DNA of 46,860 bases. It comes from Phoronis australis. Taxonomy: Eukaryota; Phoronida; Phoronidae. Made by a program: the position numbers and the translations under genes. The notes below the pieces were generated by a model. The model worked only from the letters and a program-made list of their open reading frames with translations, did not search any database and was not told the DNA's origin. The stretch lies in NCBI GenBank assembly GCA_002633005.1, contig NMRA01000651.1:120096-166955 (forward strand). Direction: 5' to 3'. Positions 22,706 through 33,309 of this stretch are shown here, piece by piece; position 1 is the first letter of the stretch, and every line of letters begins with the position of its first letter.

Positions 22706-22966
22706 CCTGCTGGTATTCTGGATGTGTGTGTTCGAGTGGTATCGTCCCTCCTAGACAGACAACATGACAGCAAGTAGGAAGTAAAAGTGATGCTGACAGG
22801 ATAGCCTCTTGGCAATATCTTGGAGAGGTTTCTTCTTCATTTGCTGTTGTCTCTTCACCAATTTTCACAGGTTGCTTTGGTATTACATTGATCAGAATTT
22901 TGGTAATGTGGAGGCACATTGTGAAGAGAACTACAAGGGGCAAAGTTTGTATGGACAGGGGAATTT

Positions 22967-23158
22967 GGGTCACACACACATACGTAGGGCTGTACTTTGA
23001 CTGGGGTCTAGTGTCATACGGGGCTAAGTTGGGTCACACATACATGCGTAGGGCTGTACTTTGACTGGGGTCTAGTGTCATACGGGGCTAAGTTGGGTCA
23101 CACACACATACGTAGGGCTGTACTTTGACAGAGGTCTAGTGTCATACGGGGCTAAGTT
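22967..23158. repeat. Three 64-bp tandem copies in CPSF2 intron
   Basis: Units beginning GGGTCACACACACATACGTA start at 22967, 23031 and 23095, exactly 64 bp apart. They are nearly identical and end CGGGGCTAAGTT. Confidence 0.95.
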
Positions 23159-23732
23159 GAAAACGAAATTGCCGGATTACGATCACAAGAAAGCTGTGGT
23201 ATGGGTGCACTGCCTGAGGGGCTGGTGAAAACCAAAACACACAATACTTTCTTAATTGAGTATATCAAGAATTTTCTACTGATCCATTGATTTTACAATA
23301 GTTGCAATGAAACTGATCTTTTAGCGTTACTTCTTTATTCACATTTAGGCCCCTAGGCCCATGTGCATTTAAACGCACATAAGGCTGGTAGCAAGATGCT
23401 ACTTTCATGGAGCATAATTGTCTTCAGCTAACGTCATCTAAAGTAAGTGAAACTGTCATATAAGGGTTTCCACATCCTCTGAACATGGTATATTTAGGTA
23501 GCAATCCTTGTGACAAATTTAATTAAATATCACACAACTTTGGTTCTGAGCTAACTTATTAATAAGCTTGTTACACTCAACATGTTGAATGAGACACTTG
23601 TGGCCTGCATCTAGATTATTTATTTTGTACATGACTTATCTAACAAAGTCAAAAGTACGTGGTACTCCATCATCCATTTGTTTCCATATCCATTGTACAG
23701 AGCTTGCATGTGATTGTGTTTTTGTTGTTTAG

Positions 23733-23841
23733 GGAAAATGAACTTGAATCCAGTGATGAAAGTGAAGATGAAATGGAGACAGATAGCGCCCCCTTCCAGC
23801 AGTCTCGTAGTGGCAAGCATGATCTCATGTCCAAATCAGAT
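23733..23841 (+). CDS. CPSF2: CPSF2 exon 3: acidic linker
   Basis: The leading G completes a Lys codon. It then reads ENELESSDESEDEMETDSAP and SGKHDLMSKSD. It corresponds to the SSDESDIEED and KHDLM segment of vertebrate CPSF2, including the Asp/Glu/Ser-rich stretch. The acceptor is TTGTTTAG and the donor GAT|GTTAGT. It ends in phase 0. Confidence 0.93.
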
Positions 23842-24067
23842 GTTAGTATTTTCCATAGAACTATGTTAGGGATAGTTGTGTTTGGTATTTACCTAATCAG
23901 TGTTTTTAGTTTAACCTATTTTTAAATTTGTGAGCAAGGTTATTGTATACAGTGGGGATTTTCAATATTGTTTAATTACTCAGTAACCAAATATTGGTAA
24001 TTGAGCAACTTTTTTCCTAATCTTTTGTCCCATTTTAAGCAATCATACACCAAGTTATCTATTTCAG

Positions 24068-24171
24068 AACAAACATCGATGTGGCTTCTTTAAGCATGCC
24101 AAGAAGTCCTATCCAATGTTCCCGTGTGAAGAGATACGTGTAAAGTGGGATGACTATGGAGAGTTAATCAA
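24068..24171 (+). CDS. CPSF2: CPSF2 exon 4
   Basis: It encodes NKHRCGFFKHAKKSYPMFP, CEEIRVKWDDYGELI and the start of a Lys codon. FFK-AKKSYPMFP and KWD-YGE-IKPEDF form one of the most conserved CPSF2 blocks. The acceptor is ATTTCAG and the donor CAA|GTATGA. The split Lys codon is completed by exon 5. Confidence 0.95.
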
Positions 24172-24256
24172 GTATGATAACATGACATGAGGCTTTAGTA
24201 TGGAGTTGTGTATTGTTCAGTTTGCCAGGCTTTGAAATGTTGTTAATGCTTCAACA

Positions 24257-25088
24257 CCATCATCACATCACCATTACCTCTCATCATCATCATCACCATC
24301 AGCACCATCATTATCATCATCACCACCATCATCATCATTATCATCATCTCCATCATCATCACCAATCACCCCACCATCATCATCATCATCACCATCATCT
24401 TCACCGTCACCATCATCATCAATATCACCATTTTCACTGTCATCATCACTATCATCACCATCATCATCACCACCATCATCATCACCATCATCACCATCAT
24501 CATCATCACCATCAACATCACCATCATCACCACCATCATCATCAACATCATCATCATCATCACCATCATTATCATCATCACCATCATCACCACCATCATC
24601 ATCATCATTATCATCATCTCCATCATCATCACCAATCACCCCACCATCATCATCATCATCANNNNNNNNNNNNNNNNNNNNNNNNNNNNNNNNNNNNNNN
24701 NNNNNNNNNNNNNNNNNNNNNNNNNNNNNNNNNNNNNNNNNNNNNNNNNNNNNNNNNNNNNNNNNNNNNNNNNNNNNNNNNNNNNNNNNNNNNNNNNNNN
24801 NNNNNNNNNNNNNNNNNNNNNNNNNNNNNNNNNNNNNNNNNNNNNNNNNNNNNNNNNNNNNNNNNNNNNNNNNNNNNNNNNNNNNNNNNNNNNNNNNNNN
24901 NNNNNNNNNNNNNNNNNNNNNNNNNNNNNNNNNNNNNNNNNNNNNNNNNNNNNNNNNNNNNNNNNCACCATCATCATCACCATCATCATCATCATCATAA
25001 CCACCATCATCACAACTATCATCACCATCATCATCATCTCCATCATCATCATCACCACCATCATCATCACCATCAACATCATCACAAA
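24257..25088. repeat. (CAT/CAC)n microsatellite with assembly gap
   Basis: A tract of CAT and CAC triplets fills most of the intron after exon 4. A 304-base run of N (24662-24965) interrupts it, so its true length is unknown. The polyhistidine and poly-Asp/Met reading frames across it are artefacts of the triplet repeat. Confidence 0.97.
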
Positions 25089-26057
25089 TTTCGGAGATGG
25101 GTATACCGATGAATTAGATTTCATTTAGAAAACGGTTATGGAGTTAAGCGCGTTTAATTACACTATCTTCAACACTGAGAACACTGACACTTCCAACACT
25201 GTTATGGATTAGGTGTGTATCGATCCATGTTGTGATTGAAACTAAGACTTTATGAAAATGTTGGAAATACGGATATTTAACATGAAAGTTACATATTATG
25301 TCCTTAAAGGGTTGGCAGCCCTTTCATCATCGTTACCATCTTCAACATTACCATCATCTTTGTAACTATCATTACCAATACCTCCAGCATGATAATGTAT
25401 ACAAGTTTTGAAAACAGGTCACCAATCTGTAAATTTGTCCAATGTCCATAAAAGAAAAAAATCCTAATATTGGTCCACTAGTCCATGTAGGAAACCAAAA
25501 TGTGACTTTCAATAGATAGTATAGTTCCAACAGTGGACTATATGAAATAAATATAAAGGTGGGATTTAGTGTCAAAAGCTCTCCGATCTCAGCACCGCCA
25601 GAGCTTAACAGCAGTTGCAGTTCATTTCATGATAACTCAACTGAAGGCTTCCAAATTTTTCATAGGTTGACTAAGTCTTCAGTTTTGGTAGCAGACTCCT
25701 CTAACTAAAAGATGTTGATAGTAAACTCCAGACACTTTGAAGCTGATAGAATACAGAATACAGAATTCATTATTTTCAGCTAAACTTTACCCTGTTGCAA
25801 CGTTGCAACAGTCTGTAAAAACAAGTTTTTTTAACCATCTTGTTAAAAATGTGCTGTTTACTCACAAAACCACAGGCTAATGATTAAACATATTAAATGC
25901 ACAAAAATAATGCTTAGGCAGCTGAAGTTACAAAACTGATTCATAAAAAGATCTGTTTTGTAACTTCGTGTGATCTTGAGTACCAAAGGTAGAGAATTGC
26001 CTGTAAGTGAATATAATCAGCGAATTAGAAATGATCGGTTTTCTTTATACATTTCAG

Positions 26058-26115
26058 ACCTGAGGATTTTTTATTTGTCGACGTCCTAGCAAATGAGGAT
26101 GATAAACCGAGACAG
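26058..26115 (+). CDS. CPSF2: CPSF2 exon 5
   Basis: It completes the Lys codon and encodes PEDFLFVDVLANEDDKPRQ, equivalent to the PEDFLVPELQ-E-E segment of vertebrate CPSF2. The acceptor is CATTTCAG and the donor CAG|GTCAGT. It ends in phase 0. Confidence 0.9.
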
Positions 26116-26358
26116 GTCAGTAAATTCATGTGTTATGATGTTTGCACTGTCTTGACGAGTGCTTCTCATTTAGACCAGAAGTGTTTAGAATGCAGAGATG
26201 TTGTGCCTGTCTGTCTAATCAAGTTTCTGATTGGTCATTAGCAAAATTAAACCTCCCATCATGCACTGTTTTGTGCCTGTCTTACTGGTATTTCACAAGA
26301 GCTCGTGTAATGAAGGCTGGATCATTTGGTTATTAAGAAGCATTATCAATTCCATAGT

Positions 26359-26457
26359 GTGATTGCCACCATGACGTGATTGCCACCATGACGTGATTGC
26401 CACCATGACGTGATTGCCACCATGACGTGATTGCCACCATGACGTGATTGCCACCAT
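26359..26457. repeat. 17-bp tandem repeat, six copies
   Basis: GTGATTGCCACCATGAC is repeated exactly with a 17-bp period from 26359. The sixth copy is truncated to GTGATTGCCACCAT. It lies in the intron after exon 5. Confidence 0.95.
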
Positions 26458-26610
26458 TGTTTTTCCTCTTATTCACAATCTTTGAGCTTATTAGAACTAC
26501 CTGTCACATAAAGATTACATTAACTTCCAATTAAAATGTCGTCTTCATTTTGAAATGTCGATCGAATAACTTGCGAAAGTCACTTGTGATGATATTTACA
26601 TTATGTGACA

Positions 26611-26713
26611 CAAGGAGTCGAGGAGATTCTTTTAATGCTATTCACATCACTGTGACTATCTCAAGGAGTCGAGGAGATTCTTTTAATGCTATTCACATCA
26701 CTGTGACTATCTC
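26611..26713. repeat. 51-bp tandem duplication
   Basis: CAAGGAGTCGAGGAGATTCT and the following 31 bases occur at 26611 and again at 26662, identical by eye. Confidence 0.95.
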
Positions 26714-26959
26714 AGTGTCACATGATCATGTGGTTTTGGTAAAAATGTTGATTTTGATAGGTATATTGATTTGGAAAAAGTCATTGAACTTTCTGTATTA
26801 AAAGTTTGATAAAATGACTCAACAACCACGTCTGGAATTTTCTGTATCTTGAACAGATTTCCTTTAATCATTAAGTGGTACATTCAATGTTTAGCTATTT
26901 TTCTAAGAATAGTCTTCATTGTACTTTAAACATTGAAAATCAATGAAAACTCAAAAATT

Positions 26960-27203
26960 TTGAGAGATGGTTTTGACATTGAGAGGCTATGCTGAAATGC
27001 TGTGAAAATGGGTGGGGTCTTCTTGAGATATTGAGAAACTGCAGAAACACTGAAAATGGGGAGGGTCTTTCTTGAGATATTGTGAAACTGTGCTGAAATA
27101 CTGTAAAAATGACAGGGCTCTTCGTTAAGATATTGAGACTGTGTCGAAACACTTGTAATGAGCTGGGTCTTGAGATATTGTGAGATTGTGCTGAAACACA
27201 GTG
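26960..27203. repeat. Degenerate minisatellite, CTTGAGATATTG units
   Basis: About five diverged units, roughly 50 bp long, share TCTTGAGATATTGTGA, ACTGTGCTGAAACACTG and AAAATG-GGGT. They end where the CAGGGGCGGATC terminus begins. Confidence 0.8.
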
Positions 27204-27330
27204 CAGGGGCGGATCTACGTTTTCAGTAAGGGGGGGTTTAGGATTCCCGCAAAGGTCGAATCTGAGGCACGTGGCGCCGAGAGGGGGGAGGTCGGGAGGG
27301 GGGTTTCCCCCCTCCGTGTAAGACCATTTT
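27204..27330. mobile_element. hAT-type terminus (CAGGGGCGGATC)
   Basis: CAGGGGCGGATCTACGTTTT followed by AGTAAGGGGGGG is a terminus style widespread in animal hAT transposons and their MITEs. A G-rich subterminal follows. I did not find the partner terminus in inverted orientation. The hAT transposase relic at 28275-28880 reads toward this end, so this could be its 3' terminus. Confidence 0.55.
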
Positions 27331-27954
27331 TTGTTTTTGTAGCCAAATAGTGAAATTTCCATGCATCCTGGTAAGTTTCTGGCACTAATAACATGTCTCT
27401 TGAGTTTTTCTTAAGATAATTTAAAACCCTTCTCGATTTCGTCGCATGAACGTGGCTCACAAGTTTCGTGAAATCATATTTGTGCACATCTGGGTATGAA
27501 TTACGCCACCAGCAAAAATTTTTGTTGGAACATCTGCTTATACACACCTTTTTAGCATACGAAAAGTCGTATATGAAAAAGTGTGGTGTGTGTGGGGGGT
27601 TAGACAACTACCAAATATTCAAGAGCATAAGGAGCACCCGACGGGGAGTAAAACATTGAATAACAGATGATCGCGTAACAGCAGCCTCAAGTTGTTTAAG
27701 AACGAAGACCTGTACTGTTAGTCTGGAAATAAACATGTGTTCTGTCTAATTATGAGAAAAACTGGCAAACGATGGTGCTCTCAGCTCATAGTATATTATT
27801 AAAAGCGACAATAAACAATTAGGTATCACTTCATTAAGCTGAATCACGTTGACCACAATTGAAAAACGTCAAATGTATCTGGAAACGAATCAGCTGAAAA
27901 CAGTTTCAAGAAACCAAAACATTCTGTACATCGTGGTGAAAATATAAACAGGAC

Positions 27955-28225
27955 CAGTTCGCAGAGGGACCAGGTGTACACTGAGAGTACACAAAAAGGC
28001 CTGGTCCGTCACGAGACCAAAAGTACACCTGTGCTTATTATCCCTATAAACATAGTTGATCTGTGGCGGGACCAAACAGTACTGGCTGAGATAGATAGTT
28101 TTACAAAGCACACTTTGGTAAAAAAACATCACAAGACTAGTTCGCCGAGGAACCAGAAGTACACTGAAACTCACTATCTACACAAATCAAGCTGGCCTGG
28201 TCCCTCGCGAGACCTAAAGTGTACT
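27955..28225. repeat. Paired direct repeats with GGTCC/GGACC palindromes
   Basis: AGTTCGCAGAGGGACCAGGT near 27956 is echoed by AGTTCGCCGAGGAACCAGAA near 28139. GGCCTGGTCCGTCACGAGAC near 27998 is echoed by GGCCTGGTCCCTCGCGAGAC near 28194. Each is followed by an AAAGTACAC-like word. The block is duplicated with about 185-195 bp spacing. No function was recognised. Confidence 0.6.
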
Positions 28226-28274
28226 ATGCAAAAAAGTTTGAATTGAAAACTTCTCTCTAGACACTTTTTAATGC

Positions 28275-28880
28275 CCAGTGGTTGCTCATACATGTATTTT
28301 ATACATCTGGTCGTCAACTGCTGCGAGAGGTTGTCTAGGAAGGGTTTTCGCACCGCTCTGTAGTACTCACTGGAAGAAACAAGTATTGAGAACAAATTTA
28401 ACTACGCACTACGTGAAATCAATTTTGGATATGAAGCAGATAGAGCCAAGTGGAAATACAAACCAGAATCAGTTTTTGTGCGCTCGTAGACCCTCTGCTG
28501 TATTGGGTAAATTTGGCATGACCAAAAATAATTTCTATTTCGTTTTCATTGTACACAAGTATAAAAACCGACATTATGTACAAACTGTGTAGAATCATAA
28601 CTTATTACGTAGGTATTTCTCCAGGAACGTTAGTCCTATCCTGCTGTTGTCTGGACTGCCGAGGAATCTGTATATCGGATCCAATGGTTTGCTGCTCTTG
28701 GAACCATTCTACCCAGACATCTTCGACGTTTGTTCCCAACGCTTGCACTTCGTCAACTGCTGTGTCAATGAGCTTGTACGCCTCTACAATGTCAGCATCT
28801 CGTTTCGCAGCTCAGTTGGCACTAAGCCCCCTGAGGTTACCAAGTCCATTCAAAAGACTTACAGCATGCGCAACTAAATT
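28275..28880 (-). pseudogene. hAT-family transposase relic (52 kDa repressor/ZMYM1-like type)
   Basis: The reverse strand of 28817-28610 reads AAKRDADIVEAYKLIDTAVD, EVQALGTNVEDVWVEWFQE and QIPRQSRQQQDRTNVPGE. After a gap of about 215 bp, 28375-28275 continues SSSEYYRAVRKPFLDNLSQQ and LTTRCIKYMYEQPLGI. The order D-VV-AY---, EWF-EA, P-RQ-R-NVP, EYY---F-PFLDHL is characteristic of the middle-to-C-terminal region of hAT transposases of the animal '52 kDa repressor' type. A stop precedes AAKRDAD, and the C-terminal dimerisation region is missing. It lies in CPSF2 intron 5, antisense. The gap may be an insertion or a former intron. Confidence 0.75.
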
Positions 28881-28899
28881 TGATCCGTTCATCATGGAC

Positions 28900-30718
28900 T
28901 ACTTCAAACCTTGACGATGTATCCCAGGACCCATTTGCATCTCTTGCAATTTTCGAAATAAACGTCCCAGTGTCTGAACGCTTGAAACCCGAAGTACAAA
29001 CATCAAATAAATGCCCATGAGCATGGGCGTTTCGTCGGTTGGGCCTTTCTGCGGAAATTCCCAGTATAGAAAACGGCAGTGGTGCTTATTGCAGGTAGAA
29101 AGACGGTAGGTGTTGAGGTCGGCACTAGGGCTCCTTAGGAGGCCCATTGAACATCGCACGAGTCCCGCAAGACTTTGTTGTGAAAATACAGGCTCCCCGC
29201 AATTTCTGGTACTGTAAACTGTTCGCGAATGCGGTCACTTTGTCAATGTGAGTGCCCCCTTGGTCATTCCTTGTATAGACAAAACTTGTTAGAGTGCATC
29301 TTCAAACAGACTCGCGACCAGACCACGGCGCCCGCCACAATAGCAATTCTTCGGAAAACAAGTTTTTTTCAAAAGTATTACATGTACATGTACACCGTAT
29401 GATATTGCGCAAGACAACTTTACTGTACACCACTCAAATTCGAGTTTCAAACGTGTGGGGTGTAATACGATGACACGGCATGACAGATGAGGTAAAAACG
29501 TTGCACGTCAATTCGCCTGAATATCAGGGTTGGGGCACCACAGTATTTCCCTAATCAAATCAAAACATATCTTAGAGTAAAGAAGCTAGTTATCTAAAGA
29601 AATCAGCTATAGAGCTGCTCTTTCAGCGGTGGATCCATCTAAAATGCTTGGCTACTTCAGAAGTGTCGTCGGAAGCGCGCGCACAATTGATCTCCGGGGT
29701 TTTGTCGATGAGCCACGAAGACTCGAAACGCGTTGATTTTCATAACAGCAATTCACAATGCAAAAAATATATTTTCAGAGTGAACCCCCCCCCCTTTTTT
29801 TCCAGGTTGGTTTACTTGGGGTTTACACACGCTGGCGGTGCCGGCGTTTTTGTTTTGCTGGAGACGTTTTTGTTTTGTTTTTTAATTTTTGGGTCCTGGA
29901 GAATGTGTTTATTCTCCCATTATGGAAATGTTTGAAGTGATGGGAACACTCAATGTCACTTGTTGCACATGTCAATCATCACAGTACATATACTGTACTC
30001 ATGTCTGGGATATTGTGAGTTGATACTGCTAAGCTGTTGTGGTTGCTTTCACATTCCTTGTTGTGTAGTTAGCCTTCTTAAGGCTGCGGGGGATACACAC
30101 CTGTATGGTGGCAGCTCAGGGGGCTGTTCTCAGGTGTGTAGACCAGGTGGAACTGACACCTGCAAACTTGGGACATGTTGATGGCTTTAGAAGTTAGTAT
30201 GCACAGGGGTTGTAGAGGTCGATGTTCAACATATATACTGTCTGAGCTGAATGAGAATGTATCTAACCCAGCGGGATACTGGTGTGTAACAGGGAAAGTT
30301 CACTCTCTTCTGATGGGCTGTATAGGTACGTCATTATCTGGGAATTATAAAGGCTGCAAAGTTTCTTTGTGGTGACATGTTATGAAAAGTATAACCACGA
30401 AATTTTGAATCATAAACATTATTTCCAAAATTTCAGACATAGTTAATGTTGTTGTCTTTCTGGTAATTCTTGAATTTGGGACAATTTATAAATTTTGGTA
30501 CAAGCTCCAGCCTTGAGCAAAGTGATCAATTTCCCACTCTCCAAAATTGAAGAATTTTTCCTGTAACAAGTGGGTATTCAGTCTGACAGACACGTCTACA
30601 GGTTTTGGTGTTTCCTGTGTTCGCTTAACTTTGGAAGGAAATCTGTTGGCAACTGGTTGTCATTACTGTTAGGATTACTATATGCTAAATGTTATTTGGA
30701 TTTTTTTTCATTTTCTAG
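28900..30718. other. Rest of CPSF2 intron 5
   Basis: 28900-29160 on the reverse strand may be a more decayed upstream part of the hAT transposase. 29640-29830 includes poly-C and poly-T runs (CCCCCCCCCCTTTTTTT near 29785). No exon is supported. Confidence 0.4.
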
Positions 30719-30752
30719 GAATCCATGGCAACAGACGAAGACACAATGCAAG
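30719..30752 (+). CDS. CPSF2: CPSF2 exon 6, a 34-nt microexon
   Basis: It encodes ESMATDEDTMQ plus one base, matching the acidic GDEPMDQD-like stretch that precedes DVPTKCI in vertebrate CPSF2. The acceptor TTTTTTTTCATTTTCTAG is strongly pyrimidine-rich and the donor is CAAG|GTGTAA. The single trailing G joins AT of the next exon to give Asp. Its small size and the 4.6-kb intron before it would make it easy for gene finders to miss. Confidence 0.85.
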
Positions 30753-31410
30753 GTGTAACTTCAAATAATATTCAGTTGACAATTAAACTTGACAAAAACT
30801 AGTGTTAATGAAGTCACCTTTTGTATTTTTGTTCAAATTAATCATCACTCAAGTTGGACATTTTATGAAATTTGGTGTACTATGGCATTTGGATTTTCTC
30901 CATTGTTTGTTTTCTCCATTGTCGGCCTATTTTGCTCTACAAACTTTTCATGGACGTAATGAAAGCCTGACTGTATTAATGGGTCATGTTTGGCAATCTG
31001 GACCTAAATTTCGTATGGACAAGAGAATTGTGACACAAATTATTATGTGTTCTGCTGCTAAATTTAGCTTATATAAAACAAGAGTGATCGTGGAGGACAA
31101 ATGTTTCCTTACAGTAAGCAAGATGATGCAATATCTTGCAGTCATAGTAAGGAAGGAAATGACTGGTGTTGAAATGCAAGCAATCTTTGTTTGTTAAACT
31201 TTTTATTTGCTTTAATTATATAGTGCTAGTTTCTAACAGTGTCCCAGAATAAAAGGCTTCAAACTGGTTCTCAAAATCCTGGACCACTTTTTGACGTTAT
31301 TACCAAAATTATGAAGCATTATAATTATTATTATTATTATGAGTATTGTAATTATAATTATTGTATGGTTATGACTGTTAACAGTTGTTATTATGCTATT
31401 ATTTCGGTAG

Positions 31411-31553
31411 ATATTTCTGAGGTGCCTACCAAGTGTATAGAGTCCGAGGTTGAGGTGACAATCAGTGCAACAGTATCCTTCATTGATTTCGAGGGCCGTT
31501 CTGATGGGGAGTCAGTCAAGAAAATCCTTGCGCAGATTAGGCCCCGACAACTG
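31411..31553 (+). CDS. CPSF2: CPSF2 exon 7: RMMBL region
   Basis: It completes Asp and encodes ISEVPTKCIESEVEVTISAT, VSFIDFEGRSDGESVKKIL and AQIRPRQL. SDVPTKCI, Y/FIDFEGRSDG-S-KKI and PRQL are signature CPSF2 blocks at the start of the zinc-dependent RNA-metabolising (RMMBL) motif region. The acceptor is TTCGGTAG and the donor CTG|GTAACT. It ends in phase 0. Confidence 0.95.
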
Positions 31554-32318
31554 GTAACTATCATACCTGAAACTATGTTGCTCACTTGAACAGTACCATG
31601 AAACATAAACGCATATGTATTGACGTGCTTTTTATAATGAAGACAATATTTTGAAATTCTCGAAAATAGGTTTTCCAGTAACAAGTTCAATGAAGACGAC
31701 AGTGTATCATGGCCAAATGTTAACTATATTGTGGTGCAAGTCTGCTACCCAAATATAATGTACATATTGTTGCATGTGGTAGCTAAACCACTCCCTGTTT
31801 TAAAATATTGTTCATCTGCCCATTTCAATGTAAATACAGCACCTTAGCCTGTACATGATATATTGCAAGTTATTTCCTGCCTTTCTTCATAAACTGTAGT
31901 AAGAACTGTGTAAAAGTTGCGCTGTGCTTCATGTAGTAAAGTCATCAAGTTGTAGATATCCGTGTTCAGTTCTAAGCCCACCACCAATTTATACAGCCAG
32001 TTCTTTTAAGGTGATCATGCCTTTAGGAACGTCCATCTACTGACAATTTCAGCTTCAAAAATGAGTGTAATTACTCACCTGTGACAAATCAACGTTTTGT
32101 CGTTATTTAACTCTTGTATGTGAAATGGTTGACTCTTTGAAATGTCACTCAGGTCTGTCATCCAGGGTAATGCTCAAACCAGAACTTGTCCATTTTAAAC
32201 AACTGTTCAAGACTGGTAGTTGAATTTCAAGGCCCTTCGTGTTTATTTAAAAAAAATAACAGTTAAAAGGATCTCATGATGTCTTGTTGATCTCAACACA
32301 CGGTCCATTCCTGCACAG

Positions 32319-32456
32319 ATCTTGGTCCATGGCTCAGTGGAGGCTTCGCAAGCACTTGGTCAGCATTGCATAGCTACAGGGATTGTACAAGGGCAAGTGT
32401 ATGTACCAGGAGTGAAGGAGATGATTGATGCCACAACAGAGAGCCACATTTATCAG
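32319..32456 (+). CDS. CPSF2: CPSF2 exon 8: RMMBL continuation
   Basis: It encodes ILVHGSVEASQALGQHC, VQGQVYVPGVKEMIDATTES and HIYQ (46 codons, phase 0 at both ends). It corresponds to IIVHG-PEAS--LAE-C and V-MP---E-VDAT-E-HIYQV in vertebrate CPSF2. The acceptor is CTGCACAG and the donor CAG|GTGGGT. A minisatellite of strong donor-like sequences begins about 30 bp downstream. Confidence 0.95.
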
Positions 32457-32462
32457 GTGGGT

Positions 32463-32575
32463 ATGTGAGTGTGGGTGATTGGGTGAAGGTGAGTGTGGGT
32501 GATTGGGTTGAAGGTGAGTGTGGGTGATTGGGTGAAGGTGAGTGTGGGTGATTGGGTGAAGGTGAGTGTGTGGAG
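32463..32575. repeat. 24-25-bp minisatellite containing tandem 5' splice-site consensus
   Basis: Four to five copies of GTGAGTGTGGGTGATTGGGT plus GAAG run in tandem. Each copy boundary spells GAAG|GTGAGTG, a near-perfect donor, at 32489, 32514, 32538 and 32562. GGGT runs in every unit resemble intronic splicing enhancers. The His/Pro/Thr-rich reverse-strand ORFs across it are artefacts. Confidence 0.95.
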
Positions 32576-33128
32576 GTATGTTGGTGGGACGACATATCGA
32601 GTCACGTGTTTTGGTAGAATGTCGATACAAAGTCATCTTGTGCTCTTAGCTTTTTAAAAATGCTTAGCAGCGTTATCGTTGGGAATCGTAAATATTTGCC
32701 ATTCTATTCTAATTCATCCTTGAAGCATCCCGCAAAGAAAACTTATAGTTCTTTGAATGTTAAACCTTGTAATGTTACTTTGTGAAATTATTAATTCCAG
32801 CTTTCCAGCTTTGACAGTCTTGTGCGATATAAATACTCAATTTTGGCAGATGGAGGATTTCAAGAGAGCCCAATTACAATTTTCAAAGTAAAACGTTCAC
32901 ATAGCTCTCATAAACATGCCGTTAGCTTAATTTTTCTGTTCGCTTTGATCACATTCGCCTATTCCAAGTTTTTAAAATTTTATAATCTAAGTGCTTTGTG
33001 GTTGCCTTTCTGTAATATTTCATCCAATTGAATTTGTTGCAAAATACATTTTTGTACCTTGTAACATTTTGCAGAAAATGTAAAGACAAGATTGTGTCTT
33101 TTGTAAAGTGCAATTTTCATGTTGTTAG

Positions 33129-33309
33129 GTGAAACTTAAGGAGGCGCTGGTCAGTGCACTTGACTTTGCGCCAGCTAAAGAGGCGGAACTAGCCTGGATC
33201 AATGCTGTCATTGATATGACCCACTTGAAAGCAGACACCAGTTTTGTATGTGAACCTGAAGAGGGTGAGCTGACTGAGGAAGGAAGGAAGAGCAAACCAA
33301 AAATAACAG
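33129..33309 (+). CDS. CPSF2: CPSF2 exon 9
   Basis: It encodes VKLKEALVSALDFAPAKEAE, LAWINAVIDM and an acidic tail EPEEGELTEEGRKSKPKIT, plus one base. KD-LVS-L-F--AK-AELAWIDGV-DM and EEGEL in vertebrate CPSF2 match. The linker that follows in vertebrates (about 30 residues with a LFGDDE-type motif) is almost absent here. The acceptor is GTTGTTAG and the donor ACAG|GTGAGA. Confidence 0.93.

Noticed and set aside
24213-25112. 299-residue polyhistidine ORF and its Asp- and Met-rich reverse-strand frames
   Set aside because: They are translations of a CAT/CAC triplet microsatellite with an assembly gap, inside a CPSF2 intron.
28647-28877. + strand ORF reading SGLPRNLYIGSNGLLLLEPF
   Set aside because: It looks protein-like only because it is antisense to the conserved hAT transposase segment on the other strand.
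29640-29830. Right-hand hAT terminus pairing with 27204
   Set aside because: CGGTGGATCCATC and a CCCCCCCCC run are suggestive, but neither reads as the inverse of CAGGGGCGGATC.
32334-32636. His/Pro/Thr-rich reverse-strand ORFs
   Set aside because: They arise from the 24-25-bp minisatellite next to CPSF2 exon 8.
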